Assembly: GCF_022436485.1 (NCBI RefSeq)
Contig: NZ_JAKUDO010000001.1
Span: forward strand, 868,001 to 932,000
Direction of reading: 5' to 3'
From: Agrococcus sp. ARC_14
GTDB taxonomy: Bacteria > Actinomycetota > Actinomycetes > Actinomycetales > Microbacteriaceae
DNA length: 64,000 nt
Part shown: piece after piece, positions 18,804 through 26,959 of the stretch
Numbering within the stretch: the first letter of the stretch is position 1
Layout of the letters: every line of letters begins with the position of its first letter
Notes under the pieces: model-generated
What the model was told of the DNA's origin: nothing
The model's database searches: none
Seen by the model: only the letters and a program-made list of their open reading frames with translations
Program-made: the position numbers and the translations under genes

Positions 18804-18838
18804 CCGACGGGCGGCTTCCTCACGGGGCCGCCCGTCGG
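18804..18838. terminator. Bidirectional terminator between convergent genes
   Basis: CCGACGGGCGGC (18804-18815) pairs with GCCGCCCGTCGG (18827-18838), a perfect 12-bp stem with an 11-base loop. It lies between the transporter operon and the convergent alkyltransferase-like gene, so it can serve both. Confidence 0.65.
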
Positions 18839-19246
18839 TCATGTCTGCGGCCGATCGGATGCGTCGGATGCGCGAGGGTCGTCGGTGCCGTCGGCCTCCG
18901 GCCCCGACAGGTCGCGGGTCGCCTCGAGCCACCGCAGCTCGAGCTCGCCCATGTCGGCGGCGTAGTCGGCGTAGCGGCAGCCGAGCCCGTTGGGCTTGAC
19001 GCGGATGCCCTCCTCGCGCCAGTGGGGGCGGGCGCGCTCGAGCAGGTCGCCGGCGAAGTCGCCCGCGTGGTTGGTGACGCGCCACCAGGGCAGCCCATCC
19101 GACCAGTGCCGCATGATCGAGCCGACCTCGCGCGGGCCGATGCCGCAGATCGCGGCGATCGCCCCGTAGGAGGCGACGCGCCCCTCGGGCACCAGCTCGA
19201 CGCAGCGCAGCACCCGCTCGATCACCAGCTCTCTGCGCGCATCCAC
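18839..19246 (-). CDS. Alkyltransferase-like protein (MGMT family, no catalytic Cys)
   Basis: This 135-residue protein has the C-terminal DNA-binding fold of O6-alkylguanine transferases (VASYGAIAAICGIGPREVG). The reactive PCHRV motif is replaced by PWWRV, with W54 at the Cys position. Such ATL proteins bind alkylated guanine without repairing it and hand the lesion to nucleotide excision repair. That role is known for the family and inferred here. The C-terminus has an extra acidic tail of about 20 residues. Three GTG codons (19258, 19252, 19246) could start it; the last begins the conserved part. Confidence 0.82.
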   Translation of the reverse strand: MDARRELVIERVLRCVELVPEGRVASYGAIAAICGIGPREVGSIMRHWSDGLPWWRVTNHAGDFAGDLLERARPHWREEGIRVKPNGLGCRYADYAADMGELELRWLEATRDLSGPEADGTDDPRASDASDRPQT

Positions 19247-19278
19247 CCCCACATCCTGCACTGACCCGAACCCCTCGT

Positions 19279-19370
19279 GCACAACGCAAGCCCCCGCGAC
19301 GAATCGCTGCGTGCTGCGGGAACCGTCGCCGCTGAACGCGCGAGAGCCGCGCTGCAGGCTTGCGTTGTGC
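19279..19370. repeat. Inverted-repeat element, copy 1 (upstream of cbs)
   Basis: GCACAACGCAAGCC (19279-19292) and GGCTTGCGTTGTGC (19357-19370) are perfect 14-bp inverted repeats around 64 bases of GC-rich sequence. The same terminal repeat recurs in inverse pairing at 22005-22098, on the other side of the cbs-metB operon. The 92-bp size and conserved ends suggest a small palindromic or MITE-like element. No coding sequence is inside. Confidence 0.8.
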
Positions 19371-19435
19371 GCCGGGGGCGCCGGGGGAGGCGACGGCGAC
19401 CCGGCGCTAGGCTCGTTCGGCAGGCAGGAGGGCCC

Positions 19436-20821
19436 ATGCGCTACGCAGAGTCGATCGTCGACACGATCGGTGACACCCCGCTCGTGAAGCTGACGAAGGT
19501 CACGGAGGGCATCGCCGCGACCGTGCTCGCCAAGGTCGAGTACCTCAACCCCGGCGGCTCCGTGAAGGACCGCATCGCGAGCGCGATGATCGACGACGCC
19601 GAGGCCAAGGGCCTGCTCGGCCCTGGCGGCACGATCGTCGAGCCGACCAGCGGCAACACCGGCGTCGGCCTCGCGCTCGTCGCGCAGCAGAAGGGCTACC
19701 GCTGCGTGTTCGTCTGCCCCGACAAGGTCTCGGAGGACAAGCTGGCGACGCTGCGCGCCTATGGGGCCGAGGTGGTCGTCACCCCGACCTCCGTCGCCCC
19801 CGACAGCCCCGAGAGCTACTACGGCGTCGCCAACCGCCTCACCGAAGAGATCGCGGGCGCCTACCAGCCCAACCAGTTCTTCAACCCGGCTGCGCCCGCC
19901 GCGCACGAGGCCACCACCGGCCCCGAGATCTGGCGCGACACCGACGGCCTGCTCACGCACTTCGTCGCAGGCATCGGCACCGGCGGCACGATCACCGGCA
20001 CCGCCCGCTTCCTGAAGCGCGCATCCGAGGGCCGCGTCACCGTCATCGGCGCCGACCCCGAGGGCTCCATCTACTCCGGCGGCACCGGCCGCCCCTACCT
20101 CGTCGAGGGCGTCGGCGAGGACATGTGGCCGGGCAACTACGACCCGAGCGTCGTCGACGTGGTCTCTGCCGTCAACGACGCGGCGTCGTTCGCCATGACC
20201 CGCAGGCTCGCCCGCGAGGAGGGGCTGCTGGTCGGCGGCTCGAGCGGCATGGCCGTCGTCGCCGCGCTGCGTGCCGCGCAGCAGCTGCCCGCCGATGCCG
20301 TCGTCGTGGTGCTGCTGCCCGACTCCGGCCGCGGCTACCTGCAGAAGGTCTACTCCGACGCCTGGATGCGCTCCTACGGCTTCGCCGCGCCCGACAGCGA
20401 GACGACCGTGCGCGACGTGCTGACCGGCAAGCTCGCGCCCGGCACTGCCGGGGCCATGCCCGATCTCGTGCACGCGCATCCGACCGACACCGTGCACGAC
20501 GCGATCGAGATCATGCGCGAGTACGGCGTCAGCCAGCTGCCGGTGCTCACCGCCGAGCCGCCCGTCGTCGTCGGCGAGGTCGCCGGCGCCGTCGACGAGC
20601 GCTCGCTGCTCGACGCGGTGTTCGCCGAGCGCGCGCAGCTCGCCGACCCCATCTCGAAGCACCTGCTGCCGAGGCTCCCGCAGATCGGCATCACGGAGTC
20701 GGTGGATGCGCTGCTCGCGGCACTGCGGGATCACGACGCGATGCTCGTGCTCGAGGACGCCAAGCCGGTCGGCGTCATCACGCGCACCGACCTGCTCACC
20801 CACCTGTCGAAGGAGGCATGA
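19436..20821 (+). CDS. cbs: Cystathionine beta-synthase
   Basis: This 461-residue protein has an N-terminal PLP fold-type II domain and two C-terminal CBS domains (about 335-461). NPGGSVKDR puts the PLP lysine at K44, and the phosphate loop is GTGGTITGT. Cystathionine beta-synthase condenses serine or O-acetylserine with homocysteine, while cysteine synthases usually lack CBS domains. The downstream cystathionine gamma-synthase gene supports a transsulfuration role. TAGGCT at 19408-19413 is a good -10 box, and CAGGAGG lies before the ATG. No SAM riboswitch is visible in the short leader. Confidence 0.88.
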   Translation: MRYAESIVDTIGDTPLVKLTKVTEGIAATVLAKVEYLNPGGSVKDRIASAMIDDAEAKGLLGPGGTIVEPTSGNTGVGLALVAQQKGYRCVFVCPDKVSEDKLATLRAYGAEVVVTPTSVAPDSPESYYGVANRLTEEIAGAYQPNQFFNPAAPAAHEATTGPEIWRDTDGLLTHFVAGIGTGGTITGTARFLKRASEGRVTVIGADPEGSIYSGGTGRPYLVEGVGEDMWPGNYDPSVVDVVSAVNDAASFAMTRRLAREEGLLVGGSSGMAVVAALRAAQQLPADAVVVVLLPDSGRGYLQKVYSDAWMRSYGFAAPDSETTVRDVLTGKLAPGTAGAMPDLVHAHPTDTVHDAIEIMREYGVSQLPVLTAEPPVVVGEVAGAVDERSLLDAVFAERAQLADPISKHLLPRLPQIGITESVDALLAALRDHDAMLVLEDAKPVGVITRTDLLTHLSKEA

Positions 20822-20822
20822 C

Positions 20823-21995
20823 ATGACCGACCCCACCGGCGCATCCGCGGACGGCTTCGCCACCAGGGCGATCCACGACGGCCAGCACTTCGACCCGCGC
20901 ACGGGCGCCGTCATCCCGCCGATCTTCATGAGCTCGACGTTCGTTCAGGACGGCGTCGGCGGCTTCCGCGACGGCTACGAGTACTCGCGCGGCGGCAATC
21001 CCAGCCGCGACGCCCTGCAGCAGCAGCTCGCGAGCCTGGAGGGCGGCACCCACGCGTTCACCTTCGGCTCCGGCCTGGCCGGCGAGGACGCCCTGCTGCG
21101 CGCCGTGCTGCAGCCCGGCGACCACGTGCTGATGGGCAACGACGTCTACGGTGGCACGCACCGCCTGGTCTCGCAGATCCACGCGCGGTGGGGTGTCGAG
21201 CTCTCGACGGCTGACGCCTCCGACCTCGACGCCGTGCGCGCGGCCATCCGCCCGAACACGAAGATCCTGTGGGTCGAGACGCCCTCGAATCCCCTCATGA
21301 AGGTGGCCGACATCCCGGGGCTCGTCGAGATCGGCCACGCGGCCGGTGCGATCGTCGTCGCCGACAACACCTTCGCGACGCCCTACCTGCAGCAGCCGCT
21401 CACGCTCGGTGCCGACGTGGTCGTGCACTCCACCACCAAGTACATCGGCGGGCACTCCGACCTCGTCGGCGGTGCCGTGGTGACGGCGGATGCGGCGCTC
21501 GCCGAGCGAGTCGGGTTCCAGCAGTTCGCGGTGGGCGCCGTGAACAGCCCGTTCGACGCCTGGCTCACCACCCGCTCGCTCAAGACGCTCGCCGTGCGAG
21601 TCGAGCGGCACTGCACCAATGCGCAGGCGGTCGCGGAGTCGCTCGTCGGCCACCCGGCGATCACCGCCGTGCACTATCCGGGCCTGCCCGACCACCCGCA
21701 GCACGCGCTGGCCGGGCGGCAGATGCGCGGCTTCGGAGGCATGGTCTCGATCCAGCTCGCGGGCGGTGTGCCCGCTGTGCACGAGCTGGTGGGGCGCACG
21801 CGACTGTTCCAGCTGGCGGAGTCGCTCGGCGGCATCGAGTCGCTCGTCTGCTACCCCTCGGAGATGACGCACGCATCCGTCAAGGGCACAGAGCTCGCCG
21901 TGCCGGAGGACCTGCTGCGGCTCTCGGTGGGCCTTGAGGACGCCGCCGACCTGGTGGCGGATCTGCGTCAGGCGCTCGACTCGCTCAAGCCCTGA
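20823..21995 (+). CDS. metB: Cystathionine gamma-synthase
   Basis: This 390-residue PLP enzyme belongs to the Cys/Met metabolism family. It has YSRGGNPSRDALQQQLASLE, the cofactor lysine K206 in HSTTKYIGGHSD and the C-terminal SLGGIESLVCYPSEMTHAS. The enzyme makes cystathionine from an activated homoserine and cysteine. Some close relatives act instead as cystathionine gamma-lyases, and pairing with cystathionine beta-synthase makes that direction possible too. It starts one base after the cbs stop codon, so translation is probably coupled. Confidence 0.88.
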   Translation: MTDPTGASADGFATRAIHDGQHFDPRTGAVIPPIFMSSTFVQDGVGGFRDGYEYSRGGNPSRDALQQQLASLEGGTHAFTFGSGLAGEDALLRAVLQPGDHVLMGNDVYGGTHRLVSQIHARWGVELSTADASDLDAVRAAIRPNTKILWVETPSNPLMKVADIPGLVEIGHAAGAIVVADNTFATPYLQQPLTLGADVVVHSTTKYIGGHSDLVGGAVVTADAALAERVGFQQFAVGAVNSPFDAWLTTRSLKTLAVRVERHCTNAQAVAESLVGHPAITAVHYPGLPDHPQHALAGRQMRGFGGMVSIQLAGGVPAVHELVGRTRLFQLAESLGGIESLVCYPSEMTHASVKGTELAVPEDLLRLSVGLEDAADLVADLRQALDSLKP

Positions 21996-22004
21996 GCCGC
22001 CGCT

Positions 22005-22098
22005 CGCACAACGCAAGCCCGCGCGAGCCCGATCGCGGCCCGCCACCGCATCGCGGCGTCGATGCCGCTGCGCTCGCCCTTCGGGCTTGCGTTGTGCG
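22005..22098. repeat. Inverted-repeat element, copy 2 (downstream of metB)
   Basis: CGCACAACGCAAGCCCG (22005-22021) and CGGGCTTGCGTTGTGCG (22082-22098) form a perfect 17-bp inverted repeat around 60 bases. It begins nine bases after the metB stop and shares its ends with the element at 19279-19370. The interiors differ more than the ends. It may also terminate the metB and convergent transporter transcripts. Confidence 0.8.
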
Positions 22099-22130
22099 GA
22101 GGGCGGCGACGGCAGCCATGGCGGCGGGTG

Positions 22131-23465
22131 CTAGTCGAGCGGCTTGCCCCGCTGCTCGGGAAGCGTCCATGCCGCGACGGCGGCGATCGCGAAGGCTGCT
22201 GCGAAGACGCCGAACAGCAGGACCGAGCCACCGCCGGCGATCAGGAAGGGCACCGCGAGCGGCGCGAGGATCGACGCGATGCGGCCGAAGCCGGCGGCCG
22301 CGCCTGTGCCGGTGCCGCGCACGTTCGTCGGGTAGAGCTCCGGCCCGATGGCATAGAGCGCGCCCCAGGCGCCGAGGTTGCAGAACGAGAGCGCGCAGCC
22401 TGCCGCGATGATCATCGCCTCGGTCGAGGCGGTGCCGTACCAGGCAGCCGCGAGCGCGGAGCCGACGAGGAACACGGTGAGCGTCGGCCGCCTGCCCCAC
22501 TTCTCGATCAGGAACGCGGAGAGCGCGTAGCCGGGCAGCTGCGCCACGGTGATGATGAGCGTGAACTCGAACGACCGCACGAGATCGAAGCCCTGGGCGA
22601 CCAGCAGCGACGGGATCCAGATGAAGGCGCCGTAGTACGAGAAGTTGATGCAGAACCAGACCGTCCAGAGCGCGAGGGTACGGCGGCGGAGCGCTGGCGA
22701 CCAGATCGAGACCCGGGGCCCCGTCGGCGCCGGCACCGCCGCATCCGACGACGCGGTCTCTGGTGCGGGCACGCCGGCGGCCTCCTCGAACGAGCGCACG
22801 GTGCGCTCGGCCTCCGAGACGCGACCCTTGCTCATCAGGTACCGCACCGACTCCGGCATGCCCCAGCGCACCACGATCGAGAAGATCGCGGGCGCCATGC
22901 CGATCGCGAGACCCCAGCGCCAGCCGTCGTCTGAGGTGCCGACGACGAAGGTGCCGATCACGGCGGCGGCGATCCAGCCCACCGCCCAGAACGCCTCGAG
23001 CCAGACGACCACGCGGCCGCGGATCCGCTTGGGCGCGAACTCGCTGATGAGGGTCGAGGCCACCGGAAGCTCGGCGCCCAGGCCGAGCCCCACCACGAAG
23101 CGCAGCACCAGCAGCGCTGCGATCGAGCCGACGAGGGCGGATGCGCCGGTCGCGATGCCGTAGACGAGCAGCGTGAGCGCGAAGACGCTGCGGCGGCCGA
23201 TGCGGTCGGCGAGCAGTCCGCCGACGGTCGCGCCGATCGCCATGCCGACGAAGCCGATCGAGGCGATCCAGCTGGTCTCGATGCTCGTCAGCTGCCACTG
23301 CTGCGCGAGTGCGGCGATGACGAAGGAGATGAGCCCGACGTCCATGGCGTCGAGCGCCCACCCGATGCCGGCGGTGCCGAGCAGGCGGCCGTGCTTGCGC
23401 GTGAAGGGGAGCCGGTCGAGCCGCTCTGAGCGGGTCGCGGCGGCGGCGTCGGGGAGGGCAGACAT
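22131..23465 (-). CDS. MFS transporter, NiaP-like
   Basis: This 444-residue protein has twelve predicted membrane helices. It carries the major-facilitator signatures GGLLADRIGRRSVF (loop 2-3) and PESVRYLMSKGR. The stretch GIGWALDAMDVGLISFVIAAL resembles NiaP-type metabolite:proton symporters, which carry nicotinate or aromatic acids. Substrate is inferred only from this resemblance. It is transcribed divergently from the SRPBCC gene at 23549 and convergently with metB. Confidence 0.82.
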   Translation of the reverse strand: MSALPDAAAATRSERLDRLPFTRKHGRLLGTAGIGWALDAMDVGLISFVIAALAQQWQLTSIETSWIASIGFVGMAIGATVGGLLADRIGRRSVFALTLLVYGIATGASALVGSIAALLVLRFVVGLGLGAELPVASTLISEFAPKRIRGRVVVWLEAFWAVGWIAAAVIGTFVVGTSDDGWRWGLAIGMAPAIFSIVVRWGMPESVRYLMSKGRVSEAERTVRSFEEAAGVPAPETASSDAAVPAPTGPRVSIWSPALRRRTLALWTVWFCINFSYYGAFIWIPSLLVAQGFDLVRSFEFTLIITVAQLPGYALSAFLIEKWGRRPTLTVFLVGSALAAAWYGTASTEAMIIAAGCALSFCNLGAWGALYAIGPELYPTNVRGTGTGAAAGFGRIASILAPLAVPFLIAGGGSVLLFGVFAAAFAIAAVAAWTLPEQRGKPLD

Positions 23466-23536
23466 GGGAGGGCCTCTCGTCGTGGGCGCTGATCGCCGGA
23501 CGCCACAACGATAGTGCGGGGCGCATCGCGCACGGA

Positions 23537-23542
23537 TAGCGT
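23537..23542 (+). promoter_or_regulatory. Leaderless -10 box of the SRPBCC gene
   Basis: TAGCGT ends six bases before the ATG at 23549, and no ribosome-binding site is present. Confidence 0.55.
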
Positions 23543-23548
23543 TGCGGC

Positions 23549-23995
23549 ATGAGCGAGCGCATCGAGATCCCGGAAGAGGTGGAGCGCACCTCGGTCGAGG
23601 GCTTCGTCATGGCGTCGGCGGATGCGGTGTGGCAGCTGTGGACGACGGTCGACGGCCTCGAGCAGTGGTGGTGGCCGATGTTCGACGACGCCAGCTACGA
23701 CGTGGACGCGCGGGACGACGGCCTGTACCGCTTCACTGCGTCGAGCGGCGGCGTCGGCGTGCAGGGGCGATACCTCCAGCTCGACGAGGGCAAGCGGATG
23801 GTGCTCAGCTGGGACTGGATGAGTGGCTACGAGGACGGGGAGCGCCGCGAGGATCTCGTGGTGGTCGACTTCTCCGAGCTCGGGGACGGCACGCACGTGC
23901 GCGTCACGCTCACCGGCCCGCTCGACGAGCTCGAGAACATGCGTGACGGCTGGCAGGACACGCTGACGCGGCTCGAGGAGCTGCTCGACGACTGA
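23549..23995 (+). CDS. SRPBCC-family protein (AHSA1/START-like)
   Basis: This 148-residue protein has the SRPBCC ligand-binding fold. It opens with a strand and helix containing VWQLWTTVDGLEQWWWPMF, then the family's YRFTASSGG and MVLSWDW segments, and ends with a long helix (MRDGWQDTLTRLEELLDD). These proteins bind hydrophobic ligands in a central cavity or act as co-chaperone-like modules. The ligand is unknown. A second SRPBCC protein is encoded 1.3 kb downstream with an ArsR-type regulator. Confidence 0.8.
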   Translation: MSERIEIPEEVERTSVEGFVMASADAVWQLWTTVDGLEQWWWPMFDDASYDVDARDDGLYRFTASSGGVGVQGRYLQLDEGKRMVLSWDWMSGYEDGERREDLVVVDFSELGDGTHVRVTLTGPLDELENMRDGWQDTLTRLEELLDD

Positions 23996-24001
23996 GGGGC
24001 C

Positions 24002-24622
24002 TCAGGGCGTCTGCATCCTGGTGCCGAAGATGCCGCTGACGGTGTGCCCCAAGCCGGCCAGCAGCAGGCCCAGCGGCAAGGCGATCCTCATCGCATCGGC
24101 GAGCGCAGCGATGTCGGCGGTGCCTGCAGCCAGGGTCAGCAGCTGCCCGCCCGCGACCAGGAACCACGACCAGCGATCGAAGCCCTGCACCGGCCAGGAG
24201 GCGGCGATCACGCACGCCGCGGCGAAGCCGATGCCGGGCCAGAGGTAGAGGCCGAGCGCCGCGTCGACGATCGGCTGCTGCTGCGCGGCGTCCAGCCAGC
24301 TGAGGCCGTGCACGATCAGCAGCGTCATGCCGGCCAGGACGGCGCCCTTCGAGCCTGCGCGGGTGCCGAGCGCGACGGCCAGCAGCAGCGCGGCGACCAG
24401 CAGCAGCATGGGCGGCAGCTGCGCCGCCGTCGAGGACTCGGCCAGGGTCTCGAGCTGGGGCGACAGCGGCAGGCGGCGCGCGAAGGAGTCCTCTGTCAGC
24501 AGTGCGAATCCGCCGCCGAGCAGCGCGGCGAGCCCACCCGCCAGCTGCATCGGGCGGATCGGCCGGCGCGTCTCGAGCGCGCGCTGGCGAGATGCCTGTC
24601 GAGGCTGACGCGTGATCGTCAT
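24002..24622 (-). CDS. Predicted multipass membrane protein, unknown function
   Basis: This 206-residue protein has a basic N-terminus followed by about five hydrophobic segments (near 28-42, 72-92, 96-110, 122-145 and 152-170) and ends in a hydrophobic helix. I recognise no family signature. GGAG five bases before the ATG at 24622 supports this start. An in-frame ATG at 24646 would add eight residues. It is convergent with the SRPBCC gene and divergent from the ArsR-type gene. Confidence 0.7.
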   Translation of the reverse strand: MTITRQPRQASRQRALETRRPIRPMQLAGGLAALLGGGFALLTEDSFARRLPLSPQLETLAESSTAAQLPPMLLLVAALLLAVALGTRAGSKGAVLAGMTLLIVHGLSWLDAAQQQPIVDAALGLYLWPGIGFAAACVIAASWPVQGFDRWSWFLVAGGQLLTLAAGTADIAALADAMRIALPLGLLLAGLGHTVSGIFGTRMQTP

Positions 24623-24931
24623 GTGCGCTCCATCTGCAGCGGCCATCCGGATGCTCTGATCCTGGGCGGTGCCGCTGAAGATTGCGGACGGCGTTTGCGC
24701 AAGGTTCCGGATGCTCTCGCGCACGAGCAGCAGCGCAGCTCCGCACGGAGTGCGTGATGGCGCGGAGTCGCAGGCGGTGCGGCCTCGGCCTGCCGTGCGA
24801 ATCCGGTGCCCGAGCGTTCGATCGGGCTGAGCGGGGCGCGAGCCCGCAGTGGCGGCTGGTGCTGCGCTGTGCCCGATCGAAGGCACGGCCACCCTTGTGG
24901 CCGAGCCCCGCATCCGCCTACACTTCACCAC
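24623..24931. other. Intergenic region between divergent genes
   Basis: This 309-bp gap separates the membrane-protein gene (minus) from the ArsR-type gene (plus). Its right end holds the leaderless promoter and palindrome of the regulator. In the rest I see no convincing gene, RNA or repeat. Confidence 0.5.
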
Positions 24932-24941
24932 ATGGTGAAGT
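24919..24941 (+). promoter_or_regulatory. Leaderless promoter with overlapping palindromic operator
   Basis: TACACT (24919-24924) ends seven bases before the ATG at 24932. A 20-bp palindrome, ACTTCACCA-CA-TGGTGAAGT (24922-24941), overlaps both the -10 box and the start codon. Such a site is well placed for autorepression by the encoded ArsR-type protein. Confidence 0.7.
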
Positions 24942-25255
24942 CAACGGTCGACGGCGTCGCGCACGCGATCGCCTCGGCGCCGCGCCGGCGGCTCGTCGGC
25001 CGCCTCGCCGAGGGTCCGGCGACCATGAGCGAGCTCGCCGAGGTGCTCGGCATCACGCTGCCGGCCATCGACAAGCACGTGCGGGTGCTCGAGGCCGCCG
25101 GCCTCGCCCGCAAGCGCAGGGTCGGCAGGCAGGCGATCGTCACGCTCGAAGCTGGCGGGCTCGACCTGCTCGCCGACTGGGCGACAGGCATGCGCGCGAT
25201 GTGGCGTGCTCGCCTCAGCGACTTCGCCGACCACCTGCAGGAGGAGCAGCCATGA
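24932..25255 (+). CDS. ArsR-type winged-helix regulator
   Basis: This 107-residue protein is a short winged-helix repressor (RRRLVGRLAEGPATMSELAEVLG, LPAIDKHVRVLEAAGLARKRRVGR). No metal-binding Cys cluster is seen. It belongs to the ArsR subgroup that is commonly co-encoded with SRPBCC proteins, and here the SRPBCC gene overlaps it by four bases (ATGA). The palindrome across its own start codon suggests autoregulation. The effector is unknown. Confidence 0.88.
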   Translation: MVKSTVDGVAHAIASAPRRRLVGRLAEGPATMSELAEVLGITLPAIDKHVRVLEAAGLARKRRVGRQAIVTLEAGGLDLLADWATGMRAMWRARLSDFADHLQEEQP

Positions 25256-25668
25256 CGGAGACCACCATCGAGCTCTCGCAGCACGTTCAGGCATCCCGCG
25301 AGCTGGCGTGGGCGGCATGGACCGAGCAGGATCGCCTCGCCCGCTGGTGGTGGCGGCAGGTGCCCGGCACGACCATCCGTGCTGACGCGCGGGTCGGTGG
25401 CGCCTACCGGTTCGAGAACGTCGATGCGGGCTTCGGCGTGACGGGGGAGTACCTCGAGGTCCTGCCGCTCGAGCGGCTCGTCTTCAGCTGGCGCTGGATC
25501 GACGGCGGCTCCGTGGGCGAGGCCGTCGACACGGTCACGGTGACCTTCACCGAGGAGGCCGACGGCACGCGCGTCACGATCGAGCATGTGACGGATGCGG
25601 CGGGGGTCGCCGACTACGAGCTCGGCTGGCGCGACACGGTCGCGCACCTCGAGGCAGCGCTCGCCTGA
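25252..25668 (+). CDS. SRPBCC-family protein partnered with ArsR-type regulator
   Basis: This 138-residue protein has the AHSA1-like SRPBCC fold: SRELAWAAWTEQDRLARWWW, then GGAYRFENVDAGFGVTGEYL and LVFSWRWIDG, ending in a helix (ELGWRDTVAHLEAALA). It is translationally coupled to the preceding regulator. The arrangement suggests that the regulator controls production of this ligand-binding protein. It is a distant paralogue of the protein at 23549-23995. Confidence 0.85.
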   Translation: MTETTIELSQHVQASRELAWAAWTEQDRLARWWWRQVPGTTIRADARVGGAYRFENVDAGFGVTGEYLEVLPLERLVFSWRWIDGGSVGEAVDTVTVTFTEEADGTRVTIEHVTDAAGVADYELGWRDTVAHLEAALA

Positions 25669-25741
25669 TCGTGCCGCTGGGTCGTTCGTCGGGCTAACCA
25701 GGCGTAGGCTGGAGTGCCGCTGTCTGACAGGAAGAGGACCC

Positions 25742-26959
25742 ATGCTGATCGCCATCGTCAACGCCCGTGTCGTCCCTGTCGTGGGTGACGAGTTCGAGGG
25801 CACGATCCTCGTGCGCGACGGCCGCATCGCCGAGCTGGGCACCGACGTGGCCGTGCCCGCCGACGCCACCGTGCTCGATGTCGAGGGAGCGCAGGTGACG
25901 CCCGGCCTCGTCGACGCGCACGTGCACCTCGGCGTGCACCCCGAGGGCGACGGGGCCGGCGCGAGCGACACGAACGAGATGACCAACCCCAACACCGCCG
26001 GCGTGCGCACGCTCGACGCGATCGACCCCTTCGACGAGGGCTTCGATCTGGCGCTCGCGGGCGGCGTGACGACCGTCAACGTCAACCCCGGCTCCGGCAA
26101 CCCGATCGGCGGCCAGGCCACCACGCTCCACACACACGGGCGCATCGTCGACCACATGGTGCTGCGCGAGCCCGCCGGCGTGAAGAGCGCCCTCGGCGAG
26201 AACCCCAAGCGCGTCTACGGCGACAAGAAGGTCACGCCCTCGACCCGCCTCGGCACGGCGAAGATCATTCGCGACGCCTTCGTCGCCGCGCAGAACTACC
26301 AGCGCCGCCACGCAGACCCCGACAACGACAAGCGCCACGAGGTCGACCTCACGCTCGAGGCGCTCGGCAAGGTCCTGAATCGCGAGATCCCGTGGCGCCA
26401 GCACGCCCACCGCGCCGACGACATCGTGACGGCCCTGCGCATCCAGGCCGAGTTCGGCTACGACCTCGTCATCGACCATGGCACCGAGGCGCACCTCGTC
26501 GCAGACCTGCTCGCCGAGCGCGGCGTGCCGGTGCTGATCGGTCCGCTCTTCACCACCAAGTCGAAGATGGAGCTGCGCGGCCGGTCGATCGCCAATCCCG
26601 GCAAGCTCGCCAGGGCGGGCGTCGAGATCTCGATCATCACCGACCACCCGGTGATCCCGATCTCGTTCCTCGTGCACCAGGCATCCCTCGCCGTGCGCGA
26701 GGGCCTCGACCGCGAGACGGCGCTGCGCGCCATCACCATCAACCCGGCGAAGGTGCTGGGCGTCGCCGAGCAGGTCGGCTCGCTCGAGGTCGGCAAGCGC
26801 GCCGACATCGTGGTGTGGAGCGGCGACTGGATGGACCCGATGGCGCGCCCGCGCACGGTGCTGATCGACGGCAGCGTGGTCTTCGAGCACGACGCGACGA
26901 CCGGCGAGGAGCGCGTCGCATCGCGCGTCGACGTGCCCCTCGCACTCGCCCAGGGGTGA
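25742..26959 (+). CDS. Amidohydrolase family protein
   Basis: This 405-residue protein resembles imidazolonepropionase-like amidohydrolases. It has TPGLVDAHVHLG (metal ligands H60, H62), QHAHRADDI and VIDHGTEAH with further His ligands, ISIITDHPVIP with the catalytic Asp, and NPAKVLGVAEQVGSLEVGKRADIVVW near the end. The reaction is hydrolysis of an amide or cyclic C-N bond, and the substrate is unknown. TAGGCT at 25705-25710 and GGAAGAGG before the ATG give a conventional leadered start. The downstream exporter gene overlaps the stop. Confidence 0.87.
   Translation: MLIAIVNARVVPVVGDEFEGTILVRDGRIAELGTDVAVPADATVLDVEGAQVTPGLVDAHVHLGVHPEGDGAGASDTNEMTNPNTAGVRTLDAIDPFDEGFDLALAGGVTTVNVNPGSGNPIGGQATTLHTHGRIVDHMVLREPAGVKSALGENPKRVYGDKKVTPSTRLGTAKIIRDAFVAAQNYQRRHADPDNDKRHEVDLTLEALGKVLNREIPWRQHAHRADDIVTALRIQAEFGYDLVIDHGTEAHLVADLLAERGVPVLIGPLFTTKSKMELRGRSIANPGKLARAGVEISIITDHPVIPISFLVHQASLAVREGLDRETALRAITINPAKVLGVAEQVGSLEVGKRADIVVWSGDWMDPMARPRTVLIDGSVVFEHDATTGEERVASRVDVPLALAQG

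Noticed and set aside
19371..19435. SAM or other riboswitch before cbs-metB
   Set aside because: The leader after the TAGGCT box is too short (about 20 bases) to hold a known riboswitch, and the structure upstream is explained by the inverted-repeat element.
24623..24918. Open frames running through the gap before the ArsR-type gene
   Set aside because: They lack start signals and recognisable domains, and they run out of phase into the supported regulator gene.
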